A DNA stretch of 64,000 nt from Chalara sp. BL73. Taxonomy: Eukaryota > Ascomycota > Leotiomycetes > Helotiales. Of the stretch, positions 21,851 through 32,300 are shown piece by piece; the first letter of the stretch is position 1; every line of letters begins with the position of its first letter. The notes beneath the pieces are model-generated. The model made no database searches. It had not been told where the DNA came from and saw nothing but the letters and a program-made list of their open reading frames with translations. The stretch is from contig CAKJVC010000059.1 in assembly GCA_918026815.1 (NCBI GenBank), forward strand, positions 1-64,000, written 5' to 3'. The position numbers and the translations under genes are program-made.

Positions 21851-21981
21851 TCGGGGCCCCATTGAGGTCCCGCGGGTTGGGGTCAAAATATACAACCCAC
21901 CCCACGGGGGAAGCGAGCCTCGAAGACCCGACCCACGGGGTCCCATGGGTCGGGGGCCCCGGCCCGCCCCGTGGGTTTCTG
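21851..21981. repeat. GC-rich inverted-repeat block, possible right subterminal region of the hAT element
   Basis: A sharply GC-rich island in AT-rich DNA. CCCACGGGG occurs at 21901-21909 and 21932-21940, and inverted at 21967-21975. A perfect 9-bp inverted repeat (CCCGACCCA / TGGGTCGGG) spans 21927-21954 with a 10-bp spacer. Read from the right, the sequence begins CAGAAACCCACGGGGC, and a CAG start is usual for hAT termini. If the end is at 21981, the next eight bases (CGCAGTCT) would be the target duplication. I did not find a matching left end or second copy of that octamer, so the assignment is tentative. Confidence 0.45.
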
Positions 21982-23075
21982 CGCAGTCTAAATATAATCA
22001 CCTAGATATAGAGCGGCTACCAGAAAGAGCCTTAGTTGGCTTGGTTGAACTAAAAGATTTATCCGGTCACCACTGAAACTCATGTAGCTAAACAGATTTG
22101 GTGGATGCCAATAGCTATTAGGATTATTAGCGATGTGACATGGGCTTGAAGGACGTGAATAATAAGTAATAATATTTTAAAAGTTTAAATAAGTAGCATA
22201 CAGTGACTAATCTTTCAAAAAAAATAAAATTTAAACACATAACGCATAGTGCGTCATAAACTTGAATCTGGATGCTAAGTCTGGCAGATCGCTGTTCTCA
22301 TGGCTTGACTAATCAACGCGAAGACTTGGAGGTAATTTGGATCCGGTAGCTCGAGAAATTGATTGGAACGATTCGCCTACTGGGTAATCACAAGGAGTAC
22401 AATTCGTTGGCCTGCTTATGTTAATAATATGTAACCAATTTTAATATTGCTACAAGAATTAACTTTATATGTCGCTAATCAAAGAAGAGAAAGTGTAATT
22501 TAAGTTTATGAAGTGAGTGAAAAAAAACTTGGTAGATTAAAAAAGCTGACTAAAAACCAGCAACACGAAGGTTAAATCGCTTTGCATGCCCAAAGAATTC
22601 GCGTTGGTATCGCTATTATTAAACACTGCAGTCATTTTTCATCCTCTATCACTTATTAGCGTTCTGAAAGCCTTGTGTGGGAGTTCTCTCCTTGAGCCTT
22701 GAACCACTTATGGTAGTTCCAACTTTCAGATATTTGTTGGTTGTTAGATAGTGTCTATATCTTATAGGTTTAAAGGTCATGTAGTTAATTTGAGAGGTTA
22801 AGGATGGAAATCCATGGCCACAACGAAGGGCATAGCCTTGAGCCTGTAACAAGAGAAGCAGATGGGAAGTGATGAAGGTACTGTACGTTTATATATAGAG
22901 CTCTTGCTCTGTGAGTGTCCAGAATCATCTCAACATCATACTCTTCCAATCATCTATATTACTAACATCATCAACAATACAACAAAAACACTGTCATCCA
23001 AAACGACGAGCTGCAAACTTCTCCACCAACTCTCTACCTTCTCATTTCTCCCAAGAACCACCAACAGCCCTCAAA
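21982..23075. other. AT-rich non-coding region between hAT and the secreted-protein gene
   Basis: No open frame with family features. The last 200 bases are the likely promoter and leader of the secreted protein gene. Confidence 0.5.
22891..22898 (+). promoter_or_regulatory. TATA-like element of the secreted-protein gene
   Basis: ATATATAG about 180 bases before the start codon, followed by an A/C-rich leader as is common in fungal promoters. Confidence 0.4.
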
Positions 23076-23422
23076 ATGCGTTTCTTCCACATCTTCCTTA
23101 CATTGTTTCTAGCCAACCAAATCGCAGCCAATTACTATCTATCATGTACTTTGCCTGCATGCAGGCACGATTGCGGGTGTGACAGTGCCGGCGATATGAC
23201 CTGCGGTTCCCCTCAATGCGAGGATGTTTGCACCTGCCAGGGTGAGTGCCTTCTTTCCCTCAGTCTCCTTTCCCTATCATTCCTTCCTCTCCATCATTAG
23301 CAACCCTCATCCACACAATCCAAAACCTCCGAGTTAGCTCTACTTACGAACTCCCTTTGATAGAAGACACACCTACCCCGCCACCACCATACCCAAGGCC
23401 AACCCCGCCGCCATCATGCTAA
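23076..23422 (+). CDS. Small secreted cysteine-rich protein (effector candidate), 74 or 95 aa
   Basis: Residues 1-18 (MRFFHIFLTLFLANQIAA) form a clear signal peptide. Eight cysteines then lie within 31 residues (24, 29, 33, 35, 43, 48, 52, 54), spaced C-x4-C-x3-C-x-C-x7-C-x4-C-x3-C-x-C, and a Pro-rich tail ends in Ser-Cys. The intron starts at 23242 (GTGAGT). Two acceptors keep the same frame: 23300 (59-bp intron, 95 aa) and 23363 (122-bp intron, 74 aa). I do not recognise the family. Size, secretion and cysteine density are those of fungal apoplastic effectors or antimicrobial-type proteins; function is inference. It lies beside the hAT element in a gene-poor stretch, a common setting for effectors. 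The frame remains open beyond the stop (see findings). Confidence 0.7.
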
Positions 23423-23632
23423 GGAAACACCAAAAAAGCGCCAAATGGACAGCAACCCATAGGAGGGAAAGGCCAATCACAGGGAGGCAAAAATGCAGGA
23501 GCGAAAGTAAAGGGGAAGATGAATGCCGCACTAAAACCTCAGGGTCAGAGAGTGAAAGGTCACCAAAGAGATGTTGGTGACCTGAATGACAACAAGCCTA
23601 GTATCAGGGGAATAACGCGGCGAAATGTGTAA
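23423..23632 (+). other. In-frame open extension downstream of the secreted-protein stop
   Basis: After the TAA at 23420 the same frame stays open for 69 codons to a TAA at 23630. The deduced peptide is Gly/Lys/Gln-rich and basic (for example IGGKGQSQGG, KVKGKM, ending ITRRNV). Composition and length suggest former or conditional coding sequence rather than ordinary 3' UTR. No intron removes the stop. Confidence 0.45.
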
Positions 23633-23898
23633 CCGCACCGCTGTCTAAATTGTAGTCCGGCCTGGCAAGCCCACTTCAGTCTGACGCTGGTACACACTAG
23701 ACTAAGACCTCAACAGCGACGACACAAGCCGAAAATGTGTTTTGGAGTATTCAACATTGGGTTTTGGTTTTGTTTTTGGCGTTCAAAAGCGTTTCTGGTA
23801 GGGGGTTTTGAGTCATGGGTATTTAAAGTGATCAAAAGAAGCGCAGAGTTTGTTTGTTGTTACTTGTTGAGTTATTTCTATAGGTCGGCGGTAACAAG

Positions 23899-23925
23899 GA
23901 GTTTGGAGTTTGGAGTTTGGAGTTT
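23899..23925. repeat. (GGAGTTT)n tandem tract
   Basis: About four 7-bp units, passing into GGTTTT repeats. It accounts for the open frame that crosses it. Confidence 0.7.
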
Positions 23926-25090
23926 GGTTTTGGTTTTGTGTTTTTCTTTGGCCTTTAGAAGTCATTCCTTTTCTAAGCGTATCCAAAACTAGATTTAAGC
24001 TGTATGTTACTGGATTATGCCGGCCTGGCTTAGTATCAGATATTGAATGATGTTTACTACTACTATCAGGTAGTCACGAACAAATTGAAAAGTTGGTCCA
24101 CATGCCAGACAATTTTGTTCTGCCATGAGACTTGTTTACTATCTTTCTCTTTTTAAAACTTTCGTCAGCCCTCCTATTTTATTTTCTCATTTACCTCTAA
24201 GATCATTATAAACTGACGCCGACTGTATTCCTACTCTAAGGCTCAACTATTTAGGCAGAGGTTTTCCAACATGCTAAGCACAATACAACATGTTACCAGG
24301 AAGCTTTCGGTGCGTCATCCACCAGTGGTGAAGCTAGACAGAAGAACCGAAGGAGTCTTGAGACTTATGCAGGAGTCAAAAGGAGTGGTTGGAAGGTTGT
24401 AACGCTGCTGGAGGAGGAAAGCAGCAAGCAGTGTATCTGCTCTTGCCCAACTCCACCTACCTACTTCGAATTTAGTTACATTGTTCCACCGAGCTAGTCA
24501 TTCAATATATGCCTTCTCCGCCGCCTTGAGATTCGTCTTTCTACACAAGGTATCGTGAATAGTCCGAGAGCAGTGCTTGCGCTTTGTCGTGTATTGTATG
24601 CCAAGTCAGTCTAACGCTGGCATTCCCCTTATGAAAGATTTGTGTACCGGGTATTTCGATGAAGTGTCCAAAGTGGAGTACGCGATAAAGAGTCGAATGG
24701 CTAAACAACGGTCCTTGATTACTCATCGAAGCACGTGTTAAAACCACTAGTGAACTTTCTAGATGTAGGGTTAATCTAGGTGACTCTTGCAGGAATAAAA
24801 ACTTGAACTTTACAATATCGATCTACACAACTTGGCTCTCATTCTACCAGCCGATATAACTAACTTAGTGTTCCGTTTCTTTGTAGGCGTGTTGCTATTT
24901 GGAATTGCGAATACATCAGTTCAACCCAAATTTCAAATAGCTCAATAAAAATGGTACGAATTTCAATTTCCTTTGAGCTTTCTCTATTCCCAAGGTGGCT
25001 GCTTTGGCAGTGGTGAATATATTGTTCAGCCTCAGCAGCAGCAGCCCCTTTTCCGGGTAAGCGAGCCCCACATTTTTGGCATTACTACAT

Positions 25091-25250
25091 ATTCACCTTT
25101 TAGACATAAAAGTGGCAAACATCCAACAGAATTAGCCTGGGGTTGGTCCTTTGGTCAAAATCTCCGCCTCATGAGAGGTTCTGGAAAGCCTGCCATGTGC
25201 GGGGGGGTAGCCTATTCAGACGGATAGGACGAGATGCCAATTACTGCTCA
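25091..25250 (+). repeat. Diverged duplicate segment, copy A
   Basis: Shares TATTCACCTT, GCCTGGG.TTGG..TTTGGTCA, CATGAGAGGT and AGATGCCAA in the same order with copy B at 25656-25785. In one frame both copies read AW.W.FGQ.LR.MRG. Confidence 0.6.
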
Positions 25251-25655
25251 AGTAAGCCTACGCAGCATGAGCAGTTTCCGAGGTTAATAATTGACTTTCT
25301 AATGGAATATTTTTTGTTGGTCCGAACTTCGAGGAAATTTGCATTTAGATTCACTCACCTTCAAGCAATAATTCTGATAAACTTCACTAAGCAGCCAGGG
25401 TTCTAACTGAGTGAAATGTAGCACTCCGCCTGTGCAGCTACGTTTCTATTTCCTCAATATTGTGTGTGGATATAATTATCCGCCATCCCCACCTTCATTT
25501 TACTTTCAAATAATAATTTTGGGGAAATCAGGGGAGAACATTGAACTTATTATGACTGCTGACTTCCTTCTAAATGCTTTCATCCTTATTAGCATAGGGT
25601 GATCTTTTCACAGTCTCACTAGCAAAAGAGGCGTTGGCGAGGAGTAGATTTTGTG

Positions 25656-25785
25656 TATATTCACCTTCAACAATAAAATGAGTGAAAACAGCCTGGGATT
25701 GGCCGTTTGGTCAGATTCTTCGCGTCATGAGAGGTAATGTAGAACTGTGGCCTGTGAATAGTAAGAAGATGCCAAGTATTGACGG
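25656..25785 (+). repeat. Diverged duplicate segment, copy B
   Basis: Counterpart of copy A. The spacing between CATGAGAGGT and AGATGCCAA is about 22 bases shorter than in A. Confidence 0.6.
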
Positions 25786-26571
25786 AGTTGTCCACTCGAT
25801 GATGGTAGTCACTAATGGTGTCTTCTCATTTTCAGAAGTTCTTTTTGCAGCTCTCGCACTCTATGTTTTCGCCCTTCTATACTAAATATCTTGCCTCATG
25901 CCGCGCATATCAGAATTATCTGACAGGGCTTCATGGCCTCTTTCTTCTCTAAAGAACTCAGAATTCCTGTCTTCAGAGTTTTCTGGCACTGATAATCCTA
26001 AAGGGAATCTCACTCAGCAACAATTACATTCACGAGATGATGGTATTTCACGTAGATCTCGCAGACTAATACCTGATTTAAAATTCAAGAATGATGTGAC
26101 TGTTGCGATCTGGCACGGCCTTGCTCAGAGTTTCTCTTTTCTGTTCTTCCTTGGGGGTCTCGACCCAGTCCGAAAACAGGCATTCTTCATCACGCACACG
26201 ATGAATCCCACATAACCCCATATTTATATCGGTGGTTAATATAGAGTACGAACCTACGAGATCTGTTGAATTGAAATGTGGTGTTATATTTTAGAAGGAA
26301 ACAAGCAATATTGTTGAAGCGGAAGGCGAACCTTGCGTCCTAACAATACGGAAGGACAACGACTCCTACAGAGCAAAGCATCACATATGTTGACCGAAGT
26401 TATTGTGGCAGCAGGTCTTAGGAAAAGTTCATTCCACTACGGCTGCATGGCGGCTTCACCCCGACAGCTATTGTGATACCAGCATCCACTTCCTGGCAAG
26501 CTACGCCTTTAATATAATATCTCCTTCTTAAACTCCCATAGCTCCAGCCTCACCAGCATAATATCGCCCGC

Positions 26572-26926
26572 TTACTTCTTATAGACATTGCCACTAGGAG
26601 AAGTGTACGTAGAACTTCCCTTGCCATCATTGTAATATGTGGATGAGTTACCATTGGAGTAGTAGTACGATCCATCTGTAGTAGTATCAGCTGTCTACTC
26701 CCCTAGATCATGGCTGACCGCAGACCTACTGGAGTTGGAGTAGTGGTAGGCGTTGCCAGAAGGAGTGATGCGGGTATCGTAATTATTGCCCTGGATTGAG
26801 TTATTATTTTGGTAGAGAGGAAGTGCGAGGGTGAGTTACCTGATTGTTCTGCCCGCTAGCATGGATGGTGTAGGGAGTGTAGCTGCTGCCGCTACTGCTG
26901 GAGCCCGAGTTTCCTTTGGAAGACAT
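26572..26926 (-). CDS. Small Ser/Tyr/Gly-rich conserved fungal protein, 83 aa
   Basis: Three exons on the minus strand: 26926-26840, 26790-26730 and 26675-26572, with introns of 49 and 54 bp. The product begins MSSKGNSGSSSSGSSYTPYT. It contains YDTR, then a repeated theme YHYSNSN / GSYYYSNGNSSTYYNDGKG, then STYTSPSGNVYKK. This matches a small low-complexity protein I know from many Pezizomycotina, without an assigned function. There is no signal peptide or membrane span. Splicing is supported by standard donors and by frame continuity: 252 coding bases with no stop. No single open frame shows it. Confidence 0.7.
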
Positions 26927-27641
26927 GACTTTTTAAAATTGTTTCTTTGATGAAGGTGTAGGTGCGGCTATATCGTTCTGAAGCTATACTCGATTTCTGG
27001 ATGAGTGGTGGGTGTCTGGAGAGAGGAAGAGACTTCGAGATTAGCTGAGGATGCTTTATATGCTGTGGGCCTGGCGGGGTAAGGGTTTCCTCTAGCAACA
27101 GCCTCGTTTTGTATCTTAACTTGTTTAGGCCTTTAAGTGAGACACTTTATCTCAATAAATACACTTCGGCAAAGATTCATTACATATTAGGGATAGACCA
27201 TGTTAAGCGATAAAGCTACCTTCGTAAGTGTAAGTGCAGGAGCATGTGAACGGAACCCGCTACATGTGCTATTAAGGCAGTTTCAGGTTGGTTCCTCTTG
27301 TTTCATGACAAACAAGCATCATCGAAAGTCGATGTTGAATGCATTTCTTAATTCTCTTCAATGATGAAGTGTGAAGTGTTCCTTGTTTTAGGTCATTCAT
27401 GCAGATAGCTGGGCAACCGGAATGTTGATGCATATCTCAATAGCGTGGTAGAATCTAAACTGCAAGCAGTGTTCATGAGAGTGAGAGGTATTCTATAACG
27501 CCCTTTACCGCCGTCATTGTTTTCAAGATTAAATCATACGTCAATTGCTACGGCACTGTTACCCAGTCCGAACTCCATCGCTATGCAAACCAAGCCCGAT
27601 ATATGCTCAGCCACCCGCAACCTCTATTAATTTCAAGCATA
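26927..27641. other. Intergenic region
   Basis: The right flank of the small Ser/Tyr protein gene and the 3' side of the AN1 gene. Nothing else seen. Confidence 0.55.
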
Positions 27642-28568
27642 TCAAGGATCAATCAAATTGGGTATAGCTGGCCCAATACCTCTCAGAAGAACGATATGAT
27701 TTCCACTGACCAAGGCATCGCCAACTTTTTCGTTGAACTCTAACAGCCTCCCTCCTTCGACGTGAAAGACTCTCAACTTTGACCTCTCATCCGTGCTTTG
27801 GTTGTTGACATTTTCCACCTGAAGTCCCTTAGCCGCAGCGTCCAATACCCGTCCTATCACCCAGTCTTTTGAGTAGAAAAAGGCCGCAGTTGGGTATTTC
27901 GCAGTGGTGGTTGCTGCTTCCGCCTCGACTTTGAGGTATATTCTCTTTTCTAGTGGCAATTTGTCGTCGCCTTTTGCCGTCTTCTTCAAATTATTCACTG
28001 CTACCAAACGTGCTGCAGCTGATGTTGGTTTTGGCTTTGGCAGGACACGATCTGTAGTCTTTGCCATCTCAACCTTCTTGGCTGCGCCCCAAGCCTTTAG
28101 TCTTCCAAACGCAGATTTAGCCCTTTCACTCTGTTCATCAAACCTGCCAACTCTTGCCCCGATAGGTATTAGGTTCTTGCAATCGTGGTCCTCGGTCATT
28201 CGATGTTTCAAGCAATAGTCTCGATTGCAAGTCGAGCAGTGTACACCCGTAGTCAAGCTCGTGCCAATGATAGTTTTGCAGTCAGGCGAGGCGCATGGCT
28301 TCTGTACTTCGAGCATAGACTTGCCAGCACCAAGTGATGGTTTAGCCAGGTTGGCTTTCCTCCGCTTCGCAGCCCATTCTCCCGCTTTCGCACATTTATG
28401 ACCAGATTCTGTTCGATGATCAAGACAAAAGGTTCCGCGACATGATTCGCAGCGAAATGGTAGAAAGTCGAGCTGGTTGCAGAAGGAGTATTGACAATGC
28501 GACCCAATAAGAGTTGGGTCTTTTTCGTCCATCTTGACGAAGGAAGTCTCTTCGGCGTGGTCAGACAT
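27642..28568 (-). CDS. CUZ1: AN1-type zinc-finger protein, CUZ1/ZFAND1-like, 308 aa
   Basis: A single-exon gene with two AN1 zinc fingers. The first is at about residues 25-59 (CQYSFCNQLDFLPFRC ... HRTESGHKC), the second at about 92-131 (CASPDCKTIIG ... CLKHRMTEDHDC). A basic linker follows, then a C-terminal ubiquitin-like region (about 205-300, ending LVSGNHIVLLRGIG). This order matches yeast Cuz1 and animal ZFAND1, which link the proteasome and Cdc48/p97 during arsenite and proteotoxic stress. The role here is inferred from that architecture. Length and start agree with the family. Confidence 0.82.
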   Translation of the reverse strand: MSDHAEETSFVKMDEKDPTLIGSHCQYSFCNQLDFLPFRCESCRGTFCLDHRTESGHKCAKAGEWAAKRRKANLAKPSLGAGKSMLEVQKPCASPDCKTIIGTSLTTGVHCSTCNRDYCLKHRMTEDHDCKNLIPIGARVGRFDEQSERAKSAFGRLKAWGAAKKVEMAKTTDRVLPKPKPTSAAARLVAVNNLKKTAKGDDKLPLEKRIYLKVEAEAATTTAKYPTAAFFYSKDWVIGRVLDAAAKGLQVENVNNQSTDERSKLRVFHVEGGRLLEFNEKVGDALVSGNHIVLLRGIGPAIPNLIDP

Positions 28569-29315
28569 TTTTTACTCCTGGCTGTGTTAGTTTATATATT
28601 GATGAAGTAGTAGTACACAGTGGCAATAGTGTTTGGATTTGTAAACAGGCAGACAAGCACGTCGTCACCTAAGGTTGGTGGTTGATCGTGATGGCGAGGC
28701 TGTGGTTGCTTATGAGTCGAGTCTGGAGGATTCCAGAAGGACAGTGCCAGCCTTGGCCCTAATCCTAAAGGAGTTTTAGCTAGATATCTATTCCCTGTCC
28801 CTTTAGCTAGGAGTAGCACATACTATATATATACCATGATTCAGGCATTATTACACGAATTTGTGTTGTATAAGAGGTTTAATAATGAAAATTACTGGCA
28901 AATCTGGCTCTGTATTTCTGAATATAGTCATAGCTTACGCAATCGACTTGCGATGCTTTATCTCGAGAATGATTGATACCCCCTCTTTAAGCGAGCCATG
29001 TACTTTGGCTTACTTGGATGGGTAGGATTAAGATGATTATGACCGTGCGCTGGCTCAAGATAATCCTCATTGATGATTTAATGCCAGGGCATATCTCACA
29101 ATAAAAACCGTTGCGCAAGATATATGATATATAGTACACTACCAATTACAAAAGAGAAGCAATCTGAAGTCTATGCAGAGCAAGACTGGGTATAATAATA
29201 AACCAAGTACATGCCGATGCGTCCCAATGCCATGCAATATCATCCTTTGCGCCTCCATGTACCTAAAACTGAATATAGAATTGAACCATCTCTCGTACAA
29301 CATAAAACTGCATCT
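28569..29315. other. Intergenic region
   Basis: The upstream region of the AN1 gene and the 3' region of the dynein gene. No coding or RNA gene seen. Confidence 0.55.
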
Positions 29316-32300
29316 TTAGGCCACTTCCGCCATAAGCTGCTCGCCCTCATCCAGTAAGTCTGTGATTGTCTTCAAATTCTGGATCATGCTGCGACCCTGT
29401 CCGACCAAGAGAAGCTTCTCTGCATTAGCAGGTAAACCAAGGTATGTGGGTGGCTCTCTCTCTGGCAGTTTTTGGATCCAGTTCATGAATTCAGTGAGTG
29501 ATGTACCGCTTGGCACTACCAGAGACCCGTCATTGGCATCATCAAGTCTACTTCCCGCAATGCCTCCCACGAGTTTGTGACCAATTTCATAAGCTAATGG
29601 AGTTAGGAAGGAATTGACGAGCTGCGCAAGGATGGTAAAATCGCCCTCATCGTCAATCTTTCCACCGTACATTTCGACAATAAGTGTGCGTATCATGTCC
29701 CAGGGCAAGTTCTGTGGAGCAATGTTGGTTCGACCCAATGCAGCAGTTTCGATCCAAGTGTCGATAATAAATGCAGAGCATTCGTACTGCAGGACATTAG
29801 TATTTCGCATCACCAATACACTTCTCCAATTTACTCACATCACTATCGTTAAATTCCCAGAATCCTTTCCATCCCAAGTTTGGAGCATAACGCAGTCTTT
29901 CCTGCACCACGGCATGTAAGAAAGACAACAACAAGTAGAGTCTGGTCCGTTCGACTGGTGTCTTGGAGGCTCGAGTCGAAAGTGACGTCATCGAGTCTTT
30001 CATATTGGCTCTCACGCCAGCAGGTTGCTCATACATTAAGACACGAGAAGCTCTTAATAGGTTGACTGGAATCTTGGGGCTCGACTCCATCGATAAAAAT
30101 AACCTGAAGTCGGCATGTGGTTTGAGCGAATCCATTCTCTTCTCCAGGCTTTGTAGCCAAGTCGGTGCTAAATGAACGTTCTTAATAAGAACCCAAGACC
30201 CATTAGCGGCTGCGTTGCTAATGGCTTTGTCTGCGCTTGCTAAGCCTTCGTTAGAACCCATAGCAATATTTGTACAAGTGGCACGAGATCGTTGCACCAG
30301 GTTCTCAACTTTATAACTTGCATCGAATCCTGGACTTGAGCAGAGTGCTATTGGTCTGCTAGCAGAGACTTGATGGACTGTTTGCTTAAGATCCTCAGTG
30401 ATGTCAAGAAGACCAGAACCAAAGACTGTGGTGACAAAGCGCTCGGCAGCAGGTACAAAGCGATCTAGGCGGAAGAGTTTGATTAAGAGCAGGGAGATAA
30501 GTTCTTGATCACGCTTTCCGGTATCGGCATCCCAAATGACTGGAACAAAGTTTTCGCCTATTTCCTCAGAGAGGAAACTGTCCCATGCCGCTGGAGTAAC
30601 TGCTTCGAGTCTGCCTTTAAGAACCGGGAGTTTTGATGCAATTGCCATGATTTCGTCCTTTCTGCTAACTTCGGTAGAAATATCGGTCCCAACAATGCTT
30701 TCGTCAAGGATGACATCGATGGTGCTCTTTTCCATCTTGTATGGTGCTGCTTGGGCAAGGAGCATAGCTAAGGATATTTTATCTTTCTGAAGGAGACCGA
30801 GTGAGGTACGCTGATATGTGGTAACAAATAAGTCCTCAATAATTATATCCCGACGAACATTGTGATTGGTTTCGTCTGCCAATCGTTTGTTGTCATGCAA
30901 AACGGAGTGAAAAATGTCGAGGAAATACTGTAAGGAGAATTGGTAAAAGTGGTTGAGGTAATGTAGCTGCTCTAGCACAGCAAATACTGCACTGCATGAC
31001 TGTGCAATGATCTTGTATTGCAACGTGATCTCGTCAACCTCCGCCATGACGCCTTCCGTATTACTCATCTTCGCTGTAATCTCGGCGGCTTCCTTCTTCA
31101 AAGTTTCCAATGTCTCGATGACATTATCATCATCAAGAATGTTACCACGCGATTCGTTCAAAGCTGCTAGAAGTCGCTTTTCCAATTGTCTTAGATGGAT
31201 TGTGAATTCACCTTGTAGCTTGATGAGATTAGATCTTCGTTCATCGACATCTGGACGCTCTGATTTAAGGACGTCATTCAAAGATTGAGTTTGTAGACTG
31301 CTTTGAGTGACCGTAAAGTTGACAAAGGTTGTGCGACTACAAATATCTGGAGCAAAGGTTGCGGACGGGTCTCTAGTTGACAAGTATATCTTGAAAGCAG
31401 GCGAGAAGTCTATTTCTTGCTTGCCAAGCTGGATAAGAACACGTCCACCTGTTTTTTGATACTCTTTATTCAGTACGTGATTGAGTATCGGGTCCAGGTA
31501 TTCCGCATCTTGAATGAGGATTGGGTTACCAAATCGAAGGGAACTTTCTAACTGTTTTGTGAAAGAGTCGTCCAGGAAACTTGTGACAGTAAGACGACGA
31601 TCTTTGCTTTCCTTCTGCAAGAACTCAGTGACACGGCCTGAGGGATCGATGATGAGTGGATAGCGATTAAAACGTTTCAAGATGATGGCATTTTCTGTAC
31701 AAAGGTCATCAACCGGCAGAGAATTCTGCTGCCACCCGAGTCGCTCATCTGCTGTTGAAAGATATTCCGTGACTGGGTTATGTTGCTTGTAGTGAATTCC
31801 TGAAAGATGGAGCTGATGAAGCCAGTCATCCATCATGTTCTTTCTGAACTGTTGATCGTATAGGCCACTGTAAGCTAAGAATGCAGCTGCTACGAGCACA
31901 TCACCGACCAGAGTGCTAATCTGTGCCTCGAAATTCTTGCTACTTGCCTCCCAACGTGTTCGCTCGGAAGAAAGACTATCAAGTAAGCGAACACTTCTGT
32001 CGACCTTAAATTGAACCCTAGACATCTCTGTCTTAATGGCTTGTGTCTCGCTAATTAGAGCGGCATATTCCGTCTTGTATGTCGCAATGCTGGCCTCAAG
32101 GTTGTTGATGTTTGCTTCAACAGCCTGCGCTTCAGCTTTCGTTTGCAGCGCTTGCTCCTCAAGCATATTTACTTCATCACGGAGCGGCCCAACACGATCA
32201 AGGATCTCAGAGTAGTTGACTTGCGCAGTTACCCACTGAACAAGAGGTCCACAGGCCTTACTGGCGCGGTTGACTTTCTCAAACGTGAAATCTTCACTTG

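Larger units (their letters stand above)
23633..26571. other. Gene-poor region, 2.9 kb
   Basis: No supported gene. It contains a short GGAGTTT tandem tract at 23899-23925 and a pair of diverged similar segments near 25.1 and 25.7 kb, listed separately. The 105-codon frame at 25898-26215 shows no recognisable family. Confidence 0.5.

Noticed and set aside
23735..23992. 85-codon open frame rich in Phe and Trp
   Set aside because: Dominated by GGAGTTT and GGTTTT tandem repeats.
25898..26215. 105-codon open frame starting MPRISELSDRASW
   Set aside because: No recognisable family, no splice partners and no promoter signal; cannot be supported as a gene.
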